A stretch of 64,000 nucleotides of DNA from Mycobacterium sp. GTDB taxonomy: Bacteria > Actinomycetota > Actinomycetes > Mycobacteriales > Mycobacteriaceae. Under the pieces are notes generated by a model that searched no databases, was not told the DNA's origin, and saw nothing but the letters and a program-made list of their open reading frames with translations. Below are positions 6,995 through 16,061 of the stretch, one piece after another; the stretch's first letter is position 1; every line of letters begins with the position of its first letter. Both the position numbers and the translations under genes were made by a program. The DNA lies in the NCBI GenBank assembly GCA_020438845.1, contig JAGQTV010000028.1:62001-126000 (forward strand), written 5' to 3'.

Positions 6995-8079
6995 GACACG
7001 TCCAAGGCGGCCAGGATCGTGCGGAATTTCGTTGTCGTCTCGGCGACTTCGTCAGCGGCATCGGACTCGGCGACGATACCGCCGCCGGCCTGCGCGAGGC
7101 CTTCGCGCCGGTCGGCGGACAACACCGCGCCGCGGATGGCCACCACCCAGCGGCCATCGCCGCTGGCGTCGCACCAGCCCACCGCCCCGGCGTAGAAGCC
7201 CCGATCGCCCTCCAGTTCGGCGATCAAGTCCACCGCTGCCGGCGTCGGCACCCCTCCCACAGCTGGCGTCGGATGCAAGGCAAGCACCAAATCCAAAGCA
7301 GTGGTGGAGTTTTCGCGAAGGGTCCCTCGGATTGGGGTGCTCAGGTGCCACAGCGCGGCCGTGCTGCTCAGCTGCGGCTCCCCGGCGACCTCCAGGTGGC
7401 TGCACAACGGCTCCAACCCGGCCCGCATGGTGTCGACTACCAGTTGATGTTCGTGGCGGTTCTTGCTCGAACCGGCCAGCGCGGCACCGTTGGCGGCATC
7501 GACGGCCGGGTCGTCGGAGCGGGGTGCGGAGCCGGCGAACGGTTGGCAGATCACCTGATCGCCCCGGCGTGCGACAAGCAGTTCGGGGCTGGCCCCCAGC
7601 AGGAAACGTCCGGTGAAACCGCCTCCGGCGGGCGAGAGGTCGACCAGGTAGCCGCACGCCTCGGGGTCGGCGGCCCGCAGTCGGTTCAGGATGGCCATCG
7701 GGTCCAGCGGGGTATCGGACACCAGCCGTAGAGCGCGCGCCAAAACCACTTTCTGCAAAGGGTTTTCCGGGTCCGTCAGCCGCCCCAGTGCCGCCTCGAC
7801 GCGCATTCGGTGGACGTCCGGGTCGGGCAGCGTTCCGGCGATCCGCACGGTCGGAAGCGGCGTGGGCATGGGGGTCGGCAGCACCTGGGACCGGCGCATC
7901 GGCTGGTGCAGAGCGGCTGGGCCGCGAAGGTCGAACGGCAGTGCCCCGACGACGATTTCGGCCGCACCGTCACGCAATGCGGCCGCTGCCTGTGCGACGT
8001 CGCCATACCCGGTTTTGATCCCCTCCCCGACGAGGGTTCCGGCCGGGCTGCTCAGTGCGAACGACGGCAGCGCGGTCAC
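6991..8079 (-). CDS. entC: Isochorismate synthase (EntC/MenF-like)
   Basis: 362-residue chorismate-utilising enzyme that converts chorismate to isochorismate, in mycobacteria the entry to menaquinone. Family blocks seen include NPLQKVVLARA, FLLGASPELLV, QPFAGSAPRS, KNRHEHQLVVDTMR, HLSTPIRG, HPTPAVGGVPT, GFYAGAVGW and the C-terminal ESDAADEVAETTTKF. The GTG at 8079 overlaps the phosphatase stop (GTGA), and its own stop overlaps the acetyltransferase start, so all three genes are translationally coupled. The start at 8079 gives a length close to the family. Salicylate synthase MbtI is a relative; the compact N-terminus and the Rv3215 context argue for isochorismate synthase. Confidence 0.9.
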   Translation of the reverse strand: MTALPSFALSSPAGTLVGEGIKTGYGDVAQAAAALRDGAAEIVVGALPFDLRGPAALHQPMRRSQVLPTPMPTPLPTVRIAGTLPDPDVHRMRVEAALGRLTDPENPLQKVVLARALRLVSDTPLDPMAILNRLRAADPEACGYLVDLSPAGGGFTGRFLLGASPELLVARRGDQVICQPFAGSAPRSDDPAVDAANGAALAGSSKNRHEHQLVVDTMRAGLEPLCSHLEVAGEPQLSSTAALWHLSTPIRGTLRENSTTALDLVLALHPTPAVGGVPTPAAVDLIAELEGDRGFYAGAVGWCDASGDGRWVVAIRGAVLSADRREGLAQAGGGIVAESDAADEVAETTTKFRTILAALDVS

Positions 8080-8687
8080 GTCCCGGGCGCCGGCGGGTGG
8101 TGGCTGATCAGGCCCAGCGCCGACAGTTGGCGCAGTCCGTATTCGAAACCGCACACCGCCGCCGCAGCGGTGCCGAATCCGAACCGGGCTCCCTCGCGCA
8201 GGGGCTGCTCCACCCAGCGGGTCACCATCGAACGGGAGAAGTGACCGTGGCTGACGAACACCACGTCTCGGTCGGGCATGTGCTCGAGGGCATAGTTCAC
8301 GGCCTGGTCCGCGCGCATGCTGACCTGGTCGACGCTTTCCCCGCCCGGGCAGCCGTAGGTCCACAGCAGCCAGCCCGGGGTTTCGGTGCGGATTTCATGG
8401 GTGGTCAAGCCCTCGTAATCGCCGTAGTTCCACTCCACCAGCAGCGGGGACACCTCATCGACGGTGAGTCCGGCCAGTTCGGCCGTTTCCAGAGCGCGTT
8501 TACGCGGACTGCTGACCACCAGCGGGTTGTCCAGGTCCAGGTGGGCGAGGGTATCGGCGGACAGTCGGGCCTGCTCGCGGCCGGCCTCGATGAGGCCGAT
8601 GTCGGTGAAACTGGTGTGCTTGCGGTCCCGTGACCATTCAGTTTCGCCGTGCCGCAACAGGACCAGCCGATGGTTGCCGACGCTCAC
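8076..8687 (-). CDS. Histidine phosphatase family acid phosphatase (Gpm2-like)
   Basis: 203-residue histidine phosphatase, the length of its mycobacterial homologue Rv3214, which was annotated as a phosphoglycerate mutase but behaves as an acid phosphatase. The phospho-histidine motif LLRHGETEWS is at residues 9-18, and the second catalytic histidine is in VFVSHGHFSR. The GTG at 8687 is preceded by CACAAT 7 nt away, a near-consensus -10 box, suggesting a leaderless mRNA. It is the promoter-proximal gene of the phosphatase-entC-acetyltransferase operon. The substrate is unknown; association with entC hints at isoprenoid-quinone or aromatic metabolism. Confidence 0.88.
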   Translation of the reverse strand: MSVGNHRLVLLRHGETEWSRDRKHTSFTDIGLIEAGREQARLSADTLAHLDLDNPLVVSSPRKRALETAELAGLTVDEVSPLLVEWNYGDYEGLTTHEIRTETPGWLLWTYGCPGGESVDQVSMRADQAVNYALEHMPDRDVVFVSHGHFSRSMVTRWVEQPLREGARFGFGTAAAAVCGFEYGLRQLSALGLISHHPPAPGT

Positions 8688-8724
8688 GGAACTGATTGTG
8701 CACGAACCTGCAAGGATGGTCGCC

Positions 8725-9531
8725 GTGACCCGAGTATTAGCAGTAGCCAACCAAAAGGGCGGGGTGGCCAAGACGACCACGGTGGCCTCGCTGGGCGCAG
8801 CGTTCGTCTCCGAGGGCAAACAGGTGCTTCTCGTGGACCTCGACCCACAGGGGTGTCTGACGTTTTCGCTGGGCACCGACCCGGACAAGTTGCCGGTGTC
8901 TGTGCATGAGGTCTTGCTCGGCGAGGTCGAACCCAGCGCCGCGGTGGTGAGCACGCCGGAAGGCATGATGCTGCTTCCGGCAAATATCGACCTGGCCGGT
9001 GCCGAGGCCATGCTGCTGATGCGGGCCGGGCGGGAGTATGCGCTCAAGCGCGCCCTGGCCAAGCTGGGCGAGTTGGACCTCGACGTGGTGATCCTCGACT
9101 GCCCGCCGTCGCTGGGGGTGCTGACTCTCAACGGCCTGACCGCCGCCGACGAGGTCATCGTTCCGTTGCAGTGCGAGACGTTGGCACACCGCGGGGTGGG
9201 CCAGTTCCTACGCACCGTCGCCGACGTCCAGCAGATCACCAACCCCAATCTGACCCTGCTGGGCGCGCTGCCCACCCTCTACGACTCTCGCACCACGCAC
9301 AGCCGTGACGTTCTATTCGATGTCGCAGACCGCTACGAACTGCCGGTCCTGTCGCCGCCGATCCCGCGGACGGTGCGGTTCGCCGAGGCCAGCGCCTCAG
9401 GCTCGTCGGTGATGGTCAGTCGCAGCAAGAGGAACAAGGGCGCCGTCGCCTACCAGGAACTGGCCAAGTCCCTGCTCGAGTACTGGAACTCCGGAGCGGA
9501 CCTGCCGACGTTCTCGCCGGATGTCAATTAG
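8725..9531 (+). CDS. ParA/Soj-family ATPase
   Basis: 268-residue Walker-type ATPase of the ParA/MinD class. It has the deviant Walker A motif KGGVAKTTT right at the N-terminus, Walker A' LLVDLDPQG, and Walker B VVILDCPPSLGVLTLNGL. There is no ParB gene beside it, so it is probably an orphan positioning ATPase rather than the chromosomal ParA. GTG 8725 matches the homologue N-terminus (TRVLAVANQKGG); an in-frame ATG at 8716 would add three residues. Its 3' end overlaps the convergent beta-propeller gene by 8 bp. Confidence 0.9.
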   Translation: MTRVLAVANQKGGVAKTTTVASLGAAFVSEGKQVLLVDLDPQGCLTFSLGTDPDKLPVSVHEVLLGEVEPSAAVVSTPEGMMLLPANIDLAGAEAMLLMRAGREYALKRALAKLGELDLDVVILDCPPSLGVLTLNGLTAADEVIVPLQCETLAHRGVGQFLRTVADVQQITNPNLTLLGALPTLYDSRTTHSRDVLFDVADRYELPVLSPPIPRTVRFAEASASGSSVMVSRSKRNKGAVAYQELAKSLLEYWNSGADLPTFSPDVN

Positions 9532-10738
9532 CCACGTATCCTGCCAGCGTTGACTCCCGTTGCTCGACCACTGACGTGCCCACCGCCGCCGGTAGCACCG
9601 GGCCCTGGCCGGGAGGATGGGTGAGGGTGATCAGGCCCTCGCGGGCGCCGTCGGTCGGGTCGTAGACGGCCAGTCCGTCGGCCACCGGGACCAGTAGCTT
9701 GCCGGCCATCATGGTGGCCGGGCCCAGCGCCGGGGCCTCGAGGGTGAAGCGGTAGTCCAGTTTGGAGTCGAACACCATGACGGCGCTGCCTGTCCACCAG
9801 GTGATGTAGTCGCCGGCGTGGGTCACGGCCGGCGCAGCGCCGGTCAGCTCCGGCGGCGACGTCAGTTCGGTGCGCGACACCGTGGTGCCGGTGTCGTCGT
9901 ACACGACGACCCGCGGTTGTGGAACGGGCAGGTACACCGCCGCGGCGGTTGTGGTGACCGCCAGCACGCGGGCGTCGGAATCGGCGGCGATACCGGGCAG
10001 CGGCACGTGTTTGGTCTCCGGCTCGTCTTCCTCCTTGGCTGCCGTGAGCAGCGATAACCGCAGATCGTTGACATCCCGGCAGGCCTCCAGTACGGCGACC
10101 GCGGCGTCTGTGCCGGCCGCCGACATCAGCGTGCATCCGCTGCCCAGCTTGGTGTTGACCGGCTTGATCGGGGCATCGATCTCGCCGTAGGACAGCATGC
10201 GGACCAGATCGGAGCGCCACAGTTCCAGTCGGGTCGGTCCGTAGGACAGGATCGCGCTGCCGTCGGAGGTCACCACCACCTGTTTGTCGGCGTAGCTGGT
10301 CCGCGTCGGGCCGCGCTGGCCGGTGGCGGCCTTGATACCGCTTACCTGGCCGCAGCCGCGGCCGTCCGGGTAGACCGCAACGGCGAGGTCGTAGACGTAG
10401 GACACCGCGCACAACTCGGCGTCACGAGTGTAGGACCAGACCTGTTCCCCGGACTGCGGGTCCCGGCCGGCCATGGTGTGCCCGTCGCCGCTGAGGACGA
10501 CGCCCCCGACCACGACGGGTAGCAGTGTTCGCGGGCTGTGAGCGGTCCAGCGCTGTTCCAGACTTCCCGGAACGGCTTTGGCCGCAACCGGATTCACTGC
10601 CGGGGACTTCGCTGGACGACTGATGGTGGTCCGGGCCGTGCTGTGCCACCAGAAGCCTGCGACGACAACGGCGACGACAGCGGCGATAGCCGCGGCGGCG
10701 AGCAGGTCGCCTCTGGTCCGGCGTTCCGGTTTGACCAT
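9524..10738 (-). CDS. Membrane-anchored beta-propeller-like protein (Rv3212-like)
   Basis: 404 residues: a basic N-terminus, one transmembrane helix (about residues 12-30), a Pro/Ser linker and a large exported domain. The exported part contains repeated strand patterns such as GHTMAGRDPQSGEQVWSYT and DGLAVYDPTDGAREG, which resemble PQQ-like blades, and three to four cysteines (AELCAV, GRGCGQ, SGCTLM, EACRDV) able to form disulfides. No catalytic residues were recognised. Conserved in mycobacteria between the parA-like and rhlE genes. Two further proteins of this general architecture occur at 45205-48022. Confidence 0.78.
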   Translation of the reverse strand: MVKPERRTRGDLLAAAAIAAVVAVVVAGFWWHSTARTTISRPAKSPAVNPVAAKAVPGSLEQRWTAHSPRTLLPVVVGGVVLSGDGHTMAGRDPQSGEQVWSYTRDAELCAVSYVYDLAVAVYPDGRGCGQVSGIKAATGQRGPTRTSYADKQVVVTSDGSAILSYGPTRLELWRSDLVRMLSYGEIDAPIKPVNTKLGSGCTLMSAAGTDAAVAVLEACRDVNDLRLSLLTAAKEEDEPETKHVPLPGIAADSDARVLAVTTTAAAVYLPVPQPRVVVYDDTGTTVSRTELTSPPELTGAAPAVTHAGDYITWWTGSAVMVFDSKLDYRFTLEAPALGPATMMAGKLLVPVADGLAVYDPTDGAREGLITLTHPPGQGPVLPAAVGTSVVEQRESTLAGYVAN

Positions 10739-10747
10739 CCCGTGTGG

Positions 10748-12289
10748 TCAGCCTGCGGTGTTGGCGGTCCCGGCGGCGGTCCCAGAGGAGCTGCGGGGGC
10801 TGCGACGACGGCGGCGGCGCTTGCGCGGGGCGCCATCCGCGGTGGCCGACTCGGCCGGTCCGGCGCCGTCAGCGGGCTTGTCGGCGGCGGGCTGCTCAGG
10901 ATGCCCCTTCTCCGGGTGCCCACCGGCGGACTGGCCACTGCGGGTGCGCTGGCGGGATCGGGCACGGGGCGGACGCTTGCGCGAACCGGAATCGGTGGAG
11001 CTGACCCGGGTCTCGTCCCGATTCTCCGGGCGGGCGCCGCGCGGCTTGCGCGCCGCGCCGATGCTGCCGACGGCCTCGGTCGGAATGCCGAGCTCTTCGT
11101 AGAGGTGGGGCGAGCTGGAGTAGGTCTCGGCGGGATCGGGGCAGTCCAGCTGGAGCGCCTTGTTGATCATCGCCCAGCGTTCCAGCTCGTCCCAGTCGAC
11201 CAGGGTGATCGCGATGCCGGTCTTACCGGCCCGGCCGGTGCGCCCGATGCGGTGGACGTAGGCCTGTTCATCCTCGGGGATCTGGAAGTTGATCACATGG
11301 GTGATGTCGTCGATGTCGATGCCGCGGGCGGCGACGTCGGTGGCCACCAGCACGTCCACCTCACCCTCGCGGAAGGCCTTGAGTGCCTTCTCCCGGGCGA
11401 TCTGGCCAAGGTCGCCGTGGACGGCGCCGACCTTGAACCCGCGTTCGGCGAGTTCGTCGGCCACCTTCTGGGCGGTGCGTTTAGTCCTGGTGAAGATCAT
11501 CGTCGCGCCGCGGCCGTTGGCCTGCAGGATGCGGCTGACCATCTCGACCTTGTCCAGCGCGTGGGCCCGGTAGGCGAACTGCTCGGTGGTGTCGTGGGTG
11601 GCCGACGACTGCGGGGATTCCGCACGGATGTGCGTCGGCTGGTTCATGAAGGTGCGGGCCAGCGTGATGATCGGGTCCGGCATGGTCGCCGAGAACAGCA
11701 TCGACTGCCGGGTGTCGGGAATCCGGCTCAGGATCCGCTCGATGTCGGGCAGGAAGCCCAAATCGAGCATCTCGTCGGCCTCGTCGAGCACCAGCACCGA
11801 CAACCCGCCGAGCTGCAGGTGACCCTGCTGGGCCAAGTCCAGCAGCCGGCCCGGGGTGCCGACTACCACGTCGGCGCCCTTCTGCAGGGCCTCGATCTGC
11901 GGCTCGTAGGGACGTCCGCCGTAAATGGCGACGACCGAGAACGGCCGGCCGTCCGCGGTCAGGTACTTCGACGCGCCGGCCAGGTCGTCGTAGACCTGGA
12001 TGCACAGTTCGCGGGTCGGCACCACCACCAGCGCGCGGGGCGCCCCGGTCAGCGGTCGGGTGTCGTCGCCGACGATGCGGTGCAGCAGTGGCACGCCGAA
12101 GGCGAAGGTCTTGCCCATCCCGGTGCGGGCCTGGCCGATGAGGTCTTCGCCGGCCAGGGCCAGCGGCAGGGTCAGTTCCTGGATGGCGAAGGCATTCTCG
12201 ATGCCCTGCTCGGCCAGCGCCCGGACGATCTCCTCGCGAACGCCGAGCTGGCTAAAGCTGATGGGGGTATGGCTGTGCAGATGTGTCAT
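10748..12289 (-). CDS. rhlE: DEAD-box RNA helicase RhlE
   Basis: 513-residue ATP-dependent RNA helicase. The Q motif is followed by ARTGMGKT (motif I), PTREL (Ia), TPGR (Ib), VLDEADEMLDLGF (II), SATM (III), and in domain 2 VATDVAARGIDI (V) and HRIGRTGRAG (VI). The last 100 residues are a disordered, Arg/Lys-rich tail that probably binds RNA. ATG 12289 is preceded by a GAGGAAA ribosome site and a 200-bp leader region, as often seen for cold-responsive helicases. A long open frame on the opposite strand is only a codon-bias shadow. Confidence 0.93.
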   Translation of the reverse strand: MTHLHSHTPISFSQLGVREEIVRALAEQGIENAFAIQELTLPLALAGEDLIGQARTGMGKTFAFGVPLLHRIVGDDTRPLTGAPRALVVVPTRELCIQVYDDLAGASKYLTADGRPFSVVAIYGGRPYEPQIEALQKGADVVVGTPGRLLDLAQQGHLQLGGLSVLVLDEADEMLDLGFLPDIERILSRIPDTRQSMLFSATMPDPIITLARTFMNQPTHIRAESPQSSATHDTTEQFAYRAHALDKVEMVSRILQANGRGATMIFTRTKRTAQKVADELAERGFKVGAVHGDLGQIAREKALKAFREGEVDVLVATDVAARGIDIDDITHVINFQIPEDEQAYVHRIGRTGRAGKTGIAITLVDWDELERWAMINKALQLDCPDPAETYSSSPHLYEELGIPTEAVGSIGAARKPRGARPENRDETRVSSTDSGSRKRPPRARSRQRTRSGQSAGGHPEKGHPEQPAADKPADGAGPAESATADGAPRKRRRRRRSPRSSSGTAAGTANTAG

Positions 12290-12498
12290 AGGTTTCCTCG
12301 TGCGCTTTCAGGTTTGCTTGCAGTTTTTCCAAGCGCGCACGAGATGGTGGCTTTCGTTAAGAAGAGCGGGCCCTGCGCCCGGTATGGGGGCGGGCCGGCT
12401 TCGTGCACGCGCATTTCCGCTGGAGCCGTGTGCTCCACAACCCATGATAGCTGCTCAGCGGCTCCGAACGGGGATGCGGCCCGACTACAGTGACTCAG
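12290..12498. promoter_or_regulatory. Divergent rhlE / ferritin-like gene upstream region
   Basis: About 200 bp separate the two divergent genes. On the plus strand TACAGT (12486-12491) lies 7 nt before ATG 12499, predicting a leaderless transcript. That excludes the in-frame GTG at 12490, which falls inside the -10 box. The rhlE side has a long potential 5' untranslated leader containing a GC-rich segment around 12370-12395; no defined regulatory motif was recognised there. Confidence 0.45.
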
Positions 12499-13188
12499 AT
12501 GAGCGTCGGCCCGGAAGCGATCGATCACGCTTCGACCCCCAAGGTTCCCGCCGACCACCCGGGGGTCAACGAGTTGTTCGCCCTTCTCGCCTACGGCGAG
12601 GTGGCGGCCTTCTACCGGCTCACCGACGAAGCCCGCATGTCGCCTGACCTGCGCGGCCGCATCAATATGGCCAGAATGGCCGCGTCCGAGATGGGCCACT
12701 ACGACCTGTTGCGTTCCACCCTGGAAGCCCGGGGCGTCGACGTGTTGCCCGCGATGATCCGCTATGCGCCGGCCATCGAGCAGTACCACCGGCTGACCAC
12801 GCCCAGCACCTGGCTGGAAGCGCTGGTCAAGACCTACGTCGGCGATGCATTGGCCGCCGACCTCTACCTCACGATCGCCGGATCGCTGCCTGACGGGGTG
12901 GCTGACGTGGTGCGCGCCGCGCTGGCAGACACCGGGCACTCGCAGTTCGTGGTCGCTGAGGTCCGTGCCGCGGTGACCAGTAGCGGTAGGCAGCGCAGCA
13001 GGCTGGCCTTGTGGTCGCGCCGGTTGCTGGGCGAAGCCATCACCCAGGCGCAGTTCGTGCTGGCCGACCACGACGAACTGGTCGATCTGGTGTTGTCCGG
13101 CAGCGGGGGACTGGGCGGGCTCAGTGAATTCTTCGACCGGCTGCAGCGCACCCACGACGAGCGAATGAGCGATCTGGGGCTCGCCTAA
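12499..13188 (+). CDS. Ferritin-like fold protein (Rv3210c-like)
   Basis: 229 residues, largely helical, of the tRNA-hydroxylase MiaE-like ferritin fold family. Candidate carboxylate/histidine metal ligands are spread over helices: GEVAAFYRL, SEMGHYDLL (E-x-x-H type), DALAADLYL and DTGHSQFV. Such proteins usually bind a di-iron centre, but neither the metal nor the substrate can be deduced here. ATG 12499 is favoured because a TACAGT -10 element ends 7 nt upstream. The gene is a stable neighbour of rhlE in mycobacteria. Confidence 0.75.
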   Translation: MSVGPEAIDHASTPKVPADHPGVNELFALLAYGEVAAFYRLTDEARMSPDLRGRINMARMAASEMGHYDLLRSTLEARGVDVLPAMIRYAPAIEQYHRLTTPSTWLEALVKTYVGDALAADLYLTIAGSLPDGVADVVRAALADTGHSQFVVAEVRAAVTSSGRQRSRLALWSRRLLGEAITQAQFVLADHDELVDLVLSGSGGLGGLSEFFDRLQRTHDERMSDLGLA

Positions 13189-13193
13189 CCGTC

Positions 13194-13724
13194 TCAGCGA
13201 TTGCAGGTGGTGCTGGGACGGAACTCGGTGTCCGACACCACTGTCGTCCCGCTGACGGTGATCCAGCAGTTGAGCTGGCTGCCCCGGCTGTTGGCGGTCA
13301 CGTAGTTGACCGGCAGTTCCGGGGTGACGGTCATGGACCAGGGCAGGGTGACGTTCTGCAGGGTCTGCAACGTGCCGGTCTCGTCGGCGTAGACCACCGT
13401 CACCGGATCGTCGGGGCGCTGGTTGCCGGCCACGGTGTAGACGATCTGCCGCAGGTCGATGGTGGGACGTCCGGCCGTGCCGGGGAGGCGAACCGGGGTC
13501 TCTGAGACGGCGGCCGGGTCGACGGTGACGGTGACTTCGGCCGCCGACGGACCGGGCCTGGCCGGGCCGACGGTCGCCACCACGGTCCGCGGTGCTGAAC
13601 CGTCGGTGGTGACGGCTGGGCCCCCAGCCTCGATGACGACCATCGTGGCGGCCGCCCCGGTGATCAGGCCCAGGGCCGCCAGCACCACGCGGATGGGCCC
13701 ACGGCCGCGGCTGTCGTCGCTCAC
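13194..13724 (-). CDS. Membrane-anchored MmpS-like protein (Rv3209-like)
   Basis: 176 residues: a short basic cytoplasmic start, one transmembrane helix (about 11-30), a Thr/Pro/Val-rich linker, and a C-terminal domain with VVYADETGTL, NVTLPWSMTV, NYVTANSRGSQLNCWI and DTEFRPSTTC. That pattern is the MmpS-type beta-sandwich with two cysteines that probably pair. No mmpL gene is adjacent, so it is an orphan. GTG 13724 is chosen because TAACCT ends 7 nt before it, again a leaderless arrangement; the longer frame to 13961 lacks homology. Confidence 0.75.
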   Translation of the reverse strand: MSDDSRGRGPIRVVLAALGLITGAAATMVVIEAGGPAVTTDGSAPRTVVATVGPARPGPSAAEVTVTVDPAAVSETPVRLPGTAGRPTIDLRQIVYTVAGNQRPDDPVTVVYADETGTLQTLQNVTLPWSMTVTPELPVNYVTANSRGSQLNCWITVSGTTVVSDTEFRPSTTCNR

Positions 13725-13901
13725 ATTTTTCAGGTTAGGAAGCGTCCGCGACGGTGCCGAACCGCAGCACGCAGCTGATGCGATGCTGTTACCGCAGCTT
13801 GACGCACTTGTTGGGTAGCCGGGCTCGGCTCGAAGAAACCGGCGCAGGTAAGGTCCACTAGCCTGCTCGAGGTAGCGCAGTCGTAACGGAAAGGGGTCGG
13901 C

Positions 13902-14123
13902 GTGGAGGTCAAGATCGGTATCTCGGAGAGCCCGCGGGAGCTGGTCTTCAACAGCTCGCAAACGCCGGCCGAGATCGAGGACCTGGTGAAGGCGGCGCTG
14001 GCCGACAGCGGCGAGGTGCTGAGCCTGACCGACGACAAGGGCCGTCGCTTCCTGGTCCAGACCACGAAGATCAACTACGTCGAGATCGGGGCGGCAGACG
14101 CTCGGCGGGTCGGCTTCGCCTGA
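13902..14123 (+). CDS. DUF3107 protein (TB9.4-like)
   Basis: 73-residue small conserved actinobacterial protein of the DUF3107 family, known in M. tuberculosis as the antigen TB9.4. It begins VEVKIGISESPREL and ends near VEIGAADARRVGFA. It has no signal peptide or catalytic motif. The GTG start has an AAAGGGG ribosome site at good distance. It lies between the divergent MmpS-like gene and the convergent TetR gene (3 bp between stop codons). The function is unknown. Confidence 0.88.
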   Translation: MEVKIGISESPRELVFNSSQTPAEIEDLVKAALADSGEVLSLTDDKGRRFLVQTTKINYVEIGAADARRVGFA

Positions 14124-14126
14124 CCC

Positions 14127-14825
<699 letters not shown>

Positions 14826-14922
14826 TTACTACCCGCCATCAGGGGTCTGAGGGGCTGCTTGGCAGACTCGACACGGAGCCGCCGAAGAGCCGACGGAGCC
14901 GGGGCTGTGCCATCCTGGGACG

Positions 14923-15957
14923 GTGATCAATACCTCGGAGGCCCCCGAGGGTAGCCGCACGCCAGTGCTGCACAGCGAGTGGAACCAGCCGCTGCGCGCC
15001 CAGCGGGACCCCCTCGTCGACGGCTCGGGCCGCCCCAGGGCCAACCGCGACCAGCGCCGCCAGGTGCGCAAGCAGAGCTGGCTGGGCCGCTTTCTGGCCA
15101 CTTATGGATGGCGGGCCTATGCGCTGCCGGTCCTGGTGGTGCTTACCGGGGTGGTGCTCTACCAGACCATGGCCGGAACCCCGGTTGAATCGGTGAGTGA
15201 GCCGGTCAAAGGCCCCCCGACCCTGGGGGCGTCCGGCACGGCCATCATCGGCGCCCCGCCGCGCGGACTGACCGAGTTCGATGCCAGCCTGCCCACCGGC
15301 GTGCTGCCGGCCGGTGGCCCGTTCACCGAGGCCGGCGACAAGACCTGGCACATCGTCCCGGGAACCTCGCCGAAGGTCGGCGACGGTACCGCGAAGACGT
15401 TCGTCTACACCGTCGAGGTCGAGGACGGCGTCGACACCTCGTCATTCGGCGGCGACGAGGGCTTCGCACGGATGGTCACGGAGACGCTCTCCAACCCAAA
15501 GAGTTGGACGCACAACCCGCAGATTGCATTTCAGCGTGCTGATGCCGACACGCTGGGTGCCAAGCAGCCTGACTTCCGGGTTTCGCTGACCTCCCCGGCA
15601 ACGGTGCGTGAGGGCTGTGGCTACGAAATCGAGCTCGAGACGTCCTGCTACAACCCGGTCTACGGCCCCGACGCCGACCCTCGGGTGTTCATCAACCTGG
15701 CCCGCTGGGTGCGCGGTGCGATGCCGTTCCAGGGTGACATCGGGTCTTACCGGCAGTATCTGATCAACCATGAGGTCGGCCACGCCATCGGCTACACCAA
15801 CCATGAGCCGTGCGACCGCAACGGGGCGCTGGCGCCGATCATGATGCAGCAGACGTTCTCGACGTCGGACAACGATGCGGCGCGGTTCGATCCCGAGTCG
15901 GTCAAGCCCGACAACAAGACCTGCAAGTTCAACGCCTGGCCATATCCGATCGCCTAG
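14923..15957 (+). CDS. DUF3152 membrane-anchored, metalloprotease-like protein (Rv3207c-like)
   Basis: 344 residues: a cytoplasmic, basic N-terminus of about 55 residues, one transmembrane helix (WRAYALPVLVVLTGVVLY), a linker, and a secreted DUF3152 domain. The domain contains a zincin-like motif HEVGHAIGYTNH (His283, Glu284, His287, His294), followed by a Met-containing segment PIMMQQ, as expected of a Met-turn. Cysteines at EGCGYE, TSCYNP, EPCDRN and KTCKFN could form two disulfides. Zinc-protease activity is inferred from the motif only. GTG 14923 is used; the spacing to the third histidine is one residue longer than in classical metzincins. Confidence 0.82.
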   Translation: MINTSEAPEGSRTPVLHSEWNQPLRAQRDPLVDGSGRPRANRDQRRQVRKQSWLGRFLATYGWRAYALPVLVVLTGVVLYQTMAGTPVESVSEPVKGPPTLGASGTAIIGAPPRGLTEFDASLPTGVLPAGGPFTEAGDKTWHIVPGTSPKVGDGTAKTFVYTVEVEDGVDTSSFGGDEGFARMVTETLSNPKSWTHNPQIAFQRADADTLGAKQPDFRVSLTSPATVREGCGYEIELETSCYNPVYGPDADPRVFINLARWVRGAMPFQGDIGSYRQYLINHEVGHAIGYTNHEPCDRNGALAPIMMQQTFSTSDNDAARFDPESVKPDNKTCKFNAWPYPIA

Positions 15958-16003
15958 GCCCCGCTAGGCCCGCTGGGCCCGCTGGGCCCGCTGCTTCCGC
16001 CGA

Positions 16004-16052
16004 GTGTGCGGTTTTCGCCGCCAGCGCGGCGTGTCGCGGACGAAACCGCACA
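16004..16052. repeat. 49-bp nested palindrome before moeZ
   Basis: An outer inverted repeat (TGTGCGGTTTTCG and CGAAACCGCACA, one bulged base) encloses a perfect inner hairpin CGCCGC-CAGC-GCGGCG (16016-16031). It lies between the DUF3152 stop and the moeZ start, only 9 nt before the chosen ATG. Just before it, GGGCCCGCT-like units repeat (about 15960-15992). It could be a dispersed repetitive palindrome or a hairpin that affects readthrough or translation of moeZ. No T-tract follows, so it is not a standard intrinsic terminator. Confidence 0.7.
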
Positions 16053-16061
16053 ATGGAGGGC

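Noticed and set aside
10538-12493. 651-codon plus-strand open frame
   Set aside because: It is antisense to rhlE and built from Gly/Arg/Ala/His-rich codon shadows; no homology or ribosome site, while rhlE motifs on the other strand are complete.
12490-12498. GTG start of the ferritin-like gene
   Set aside because: It lies inside the TACAGT -10 hexamer; ATG 12499 is the leaderless start.
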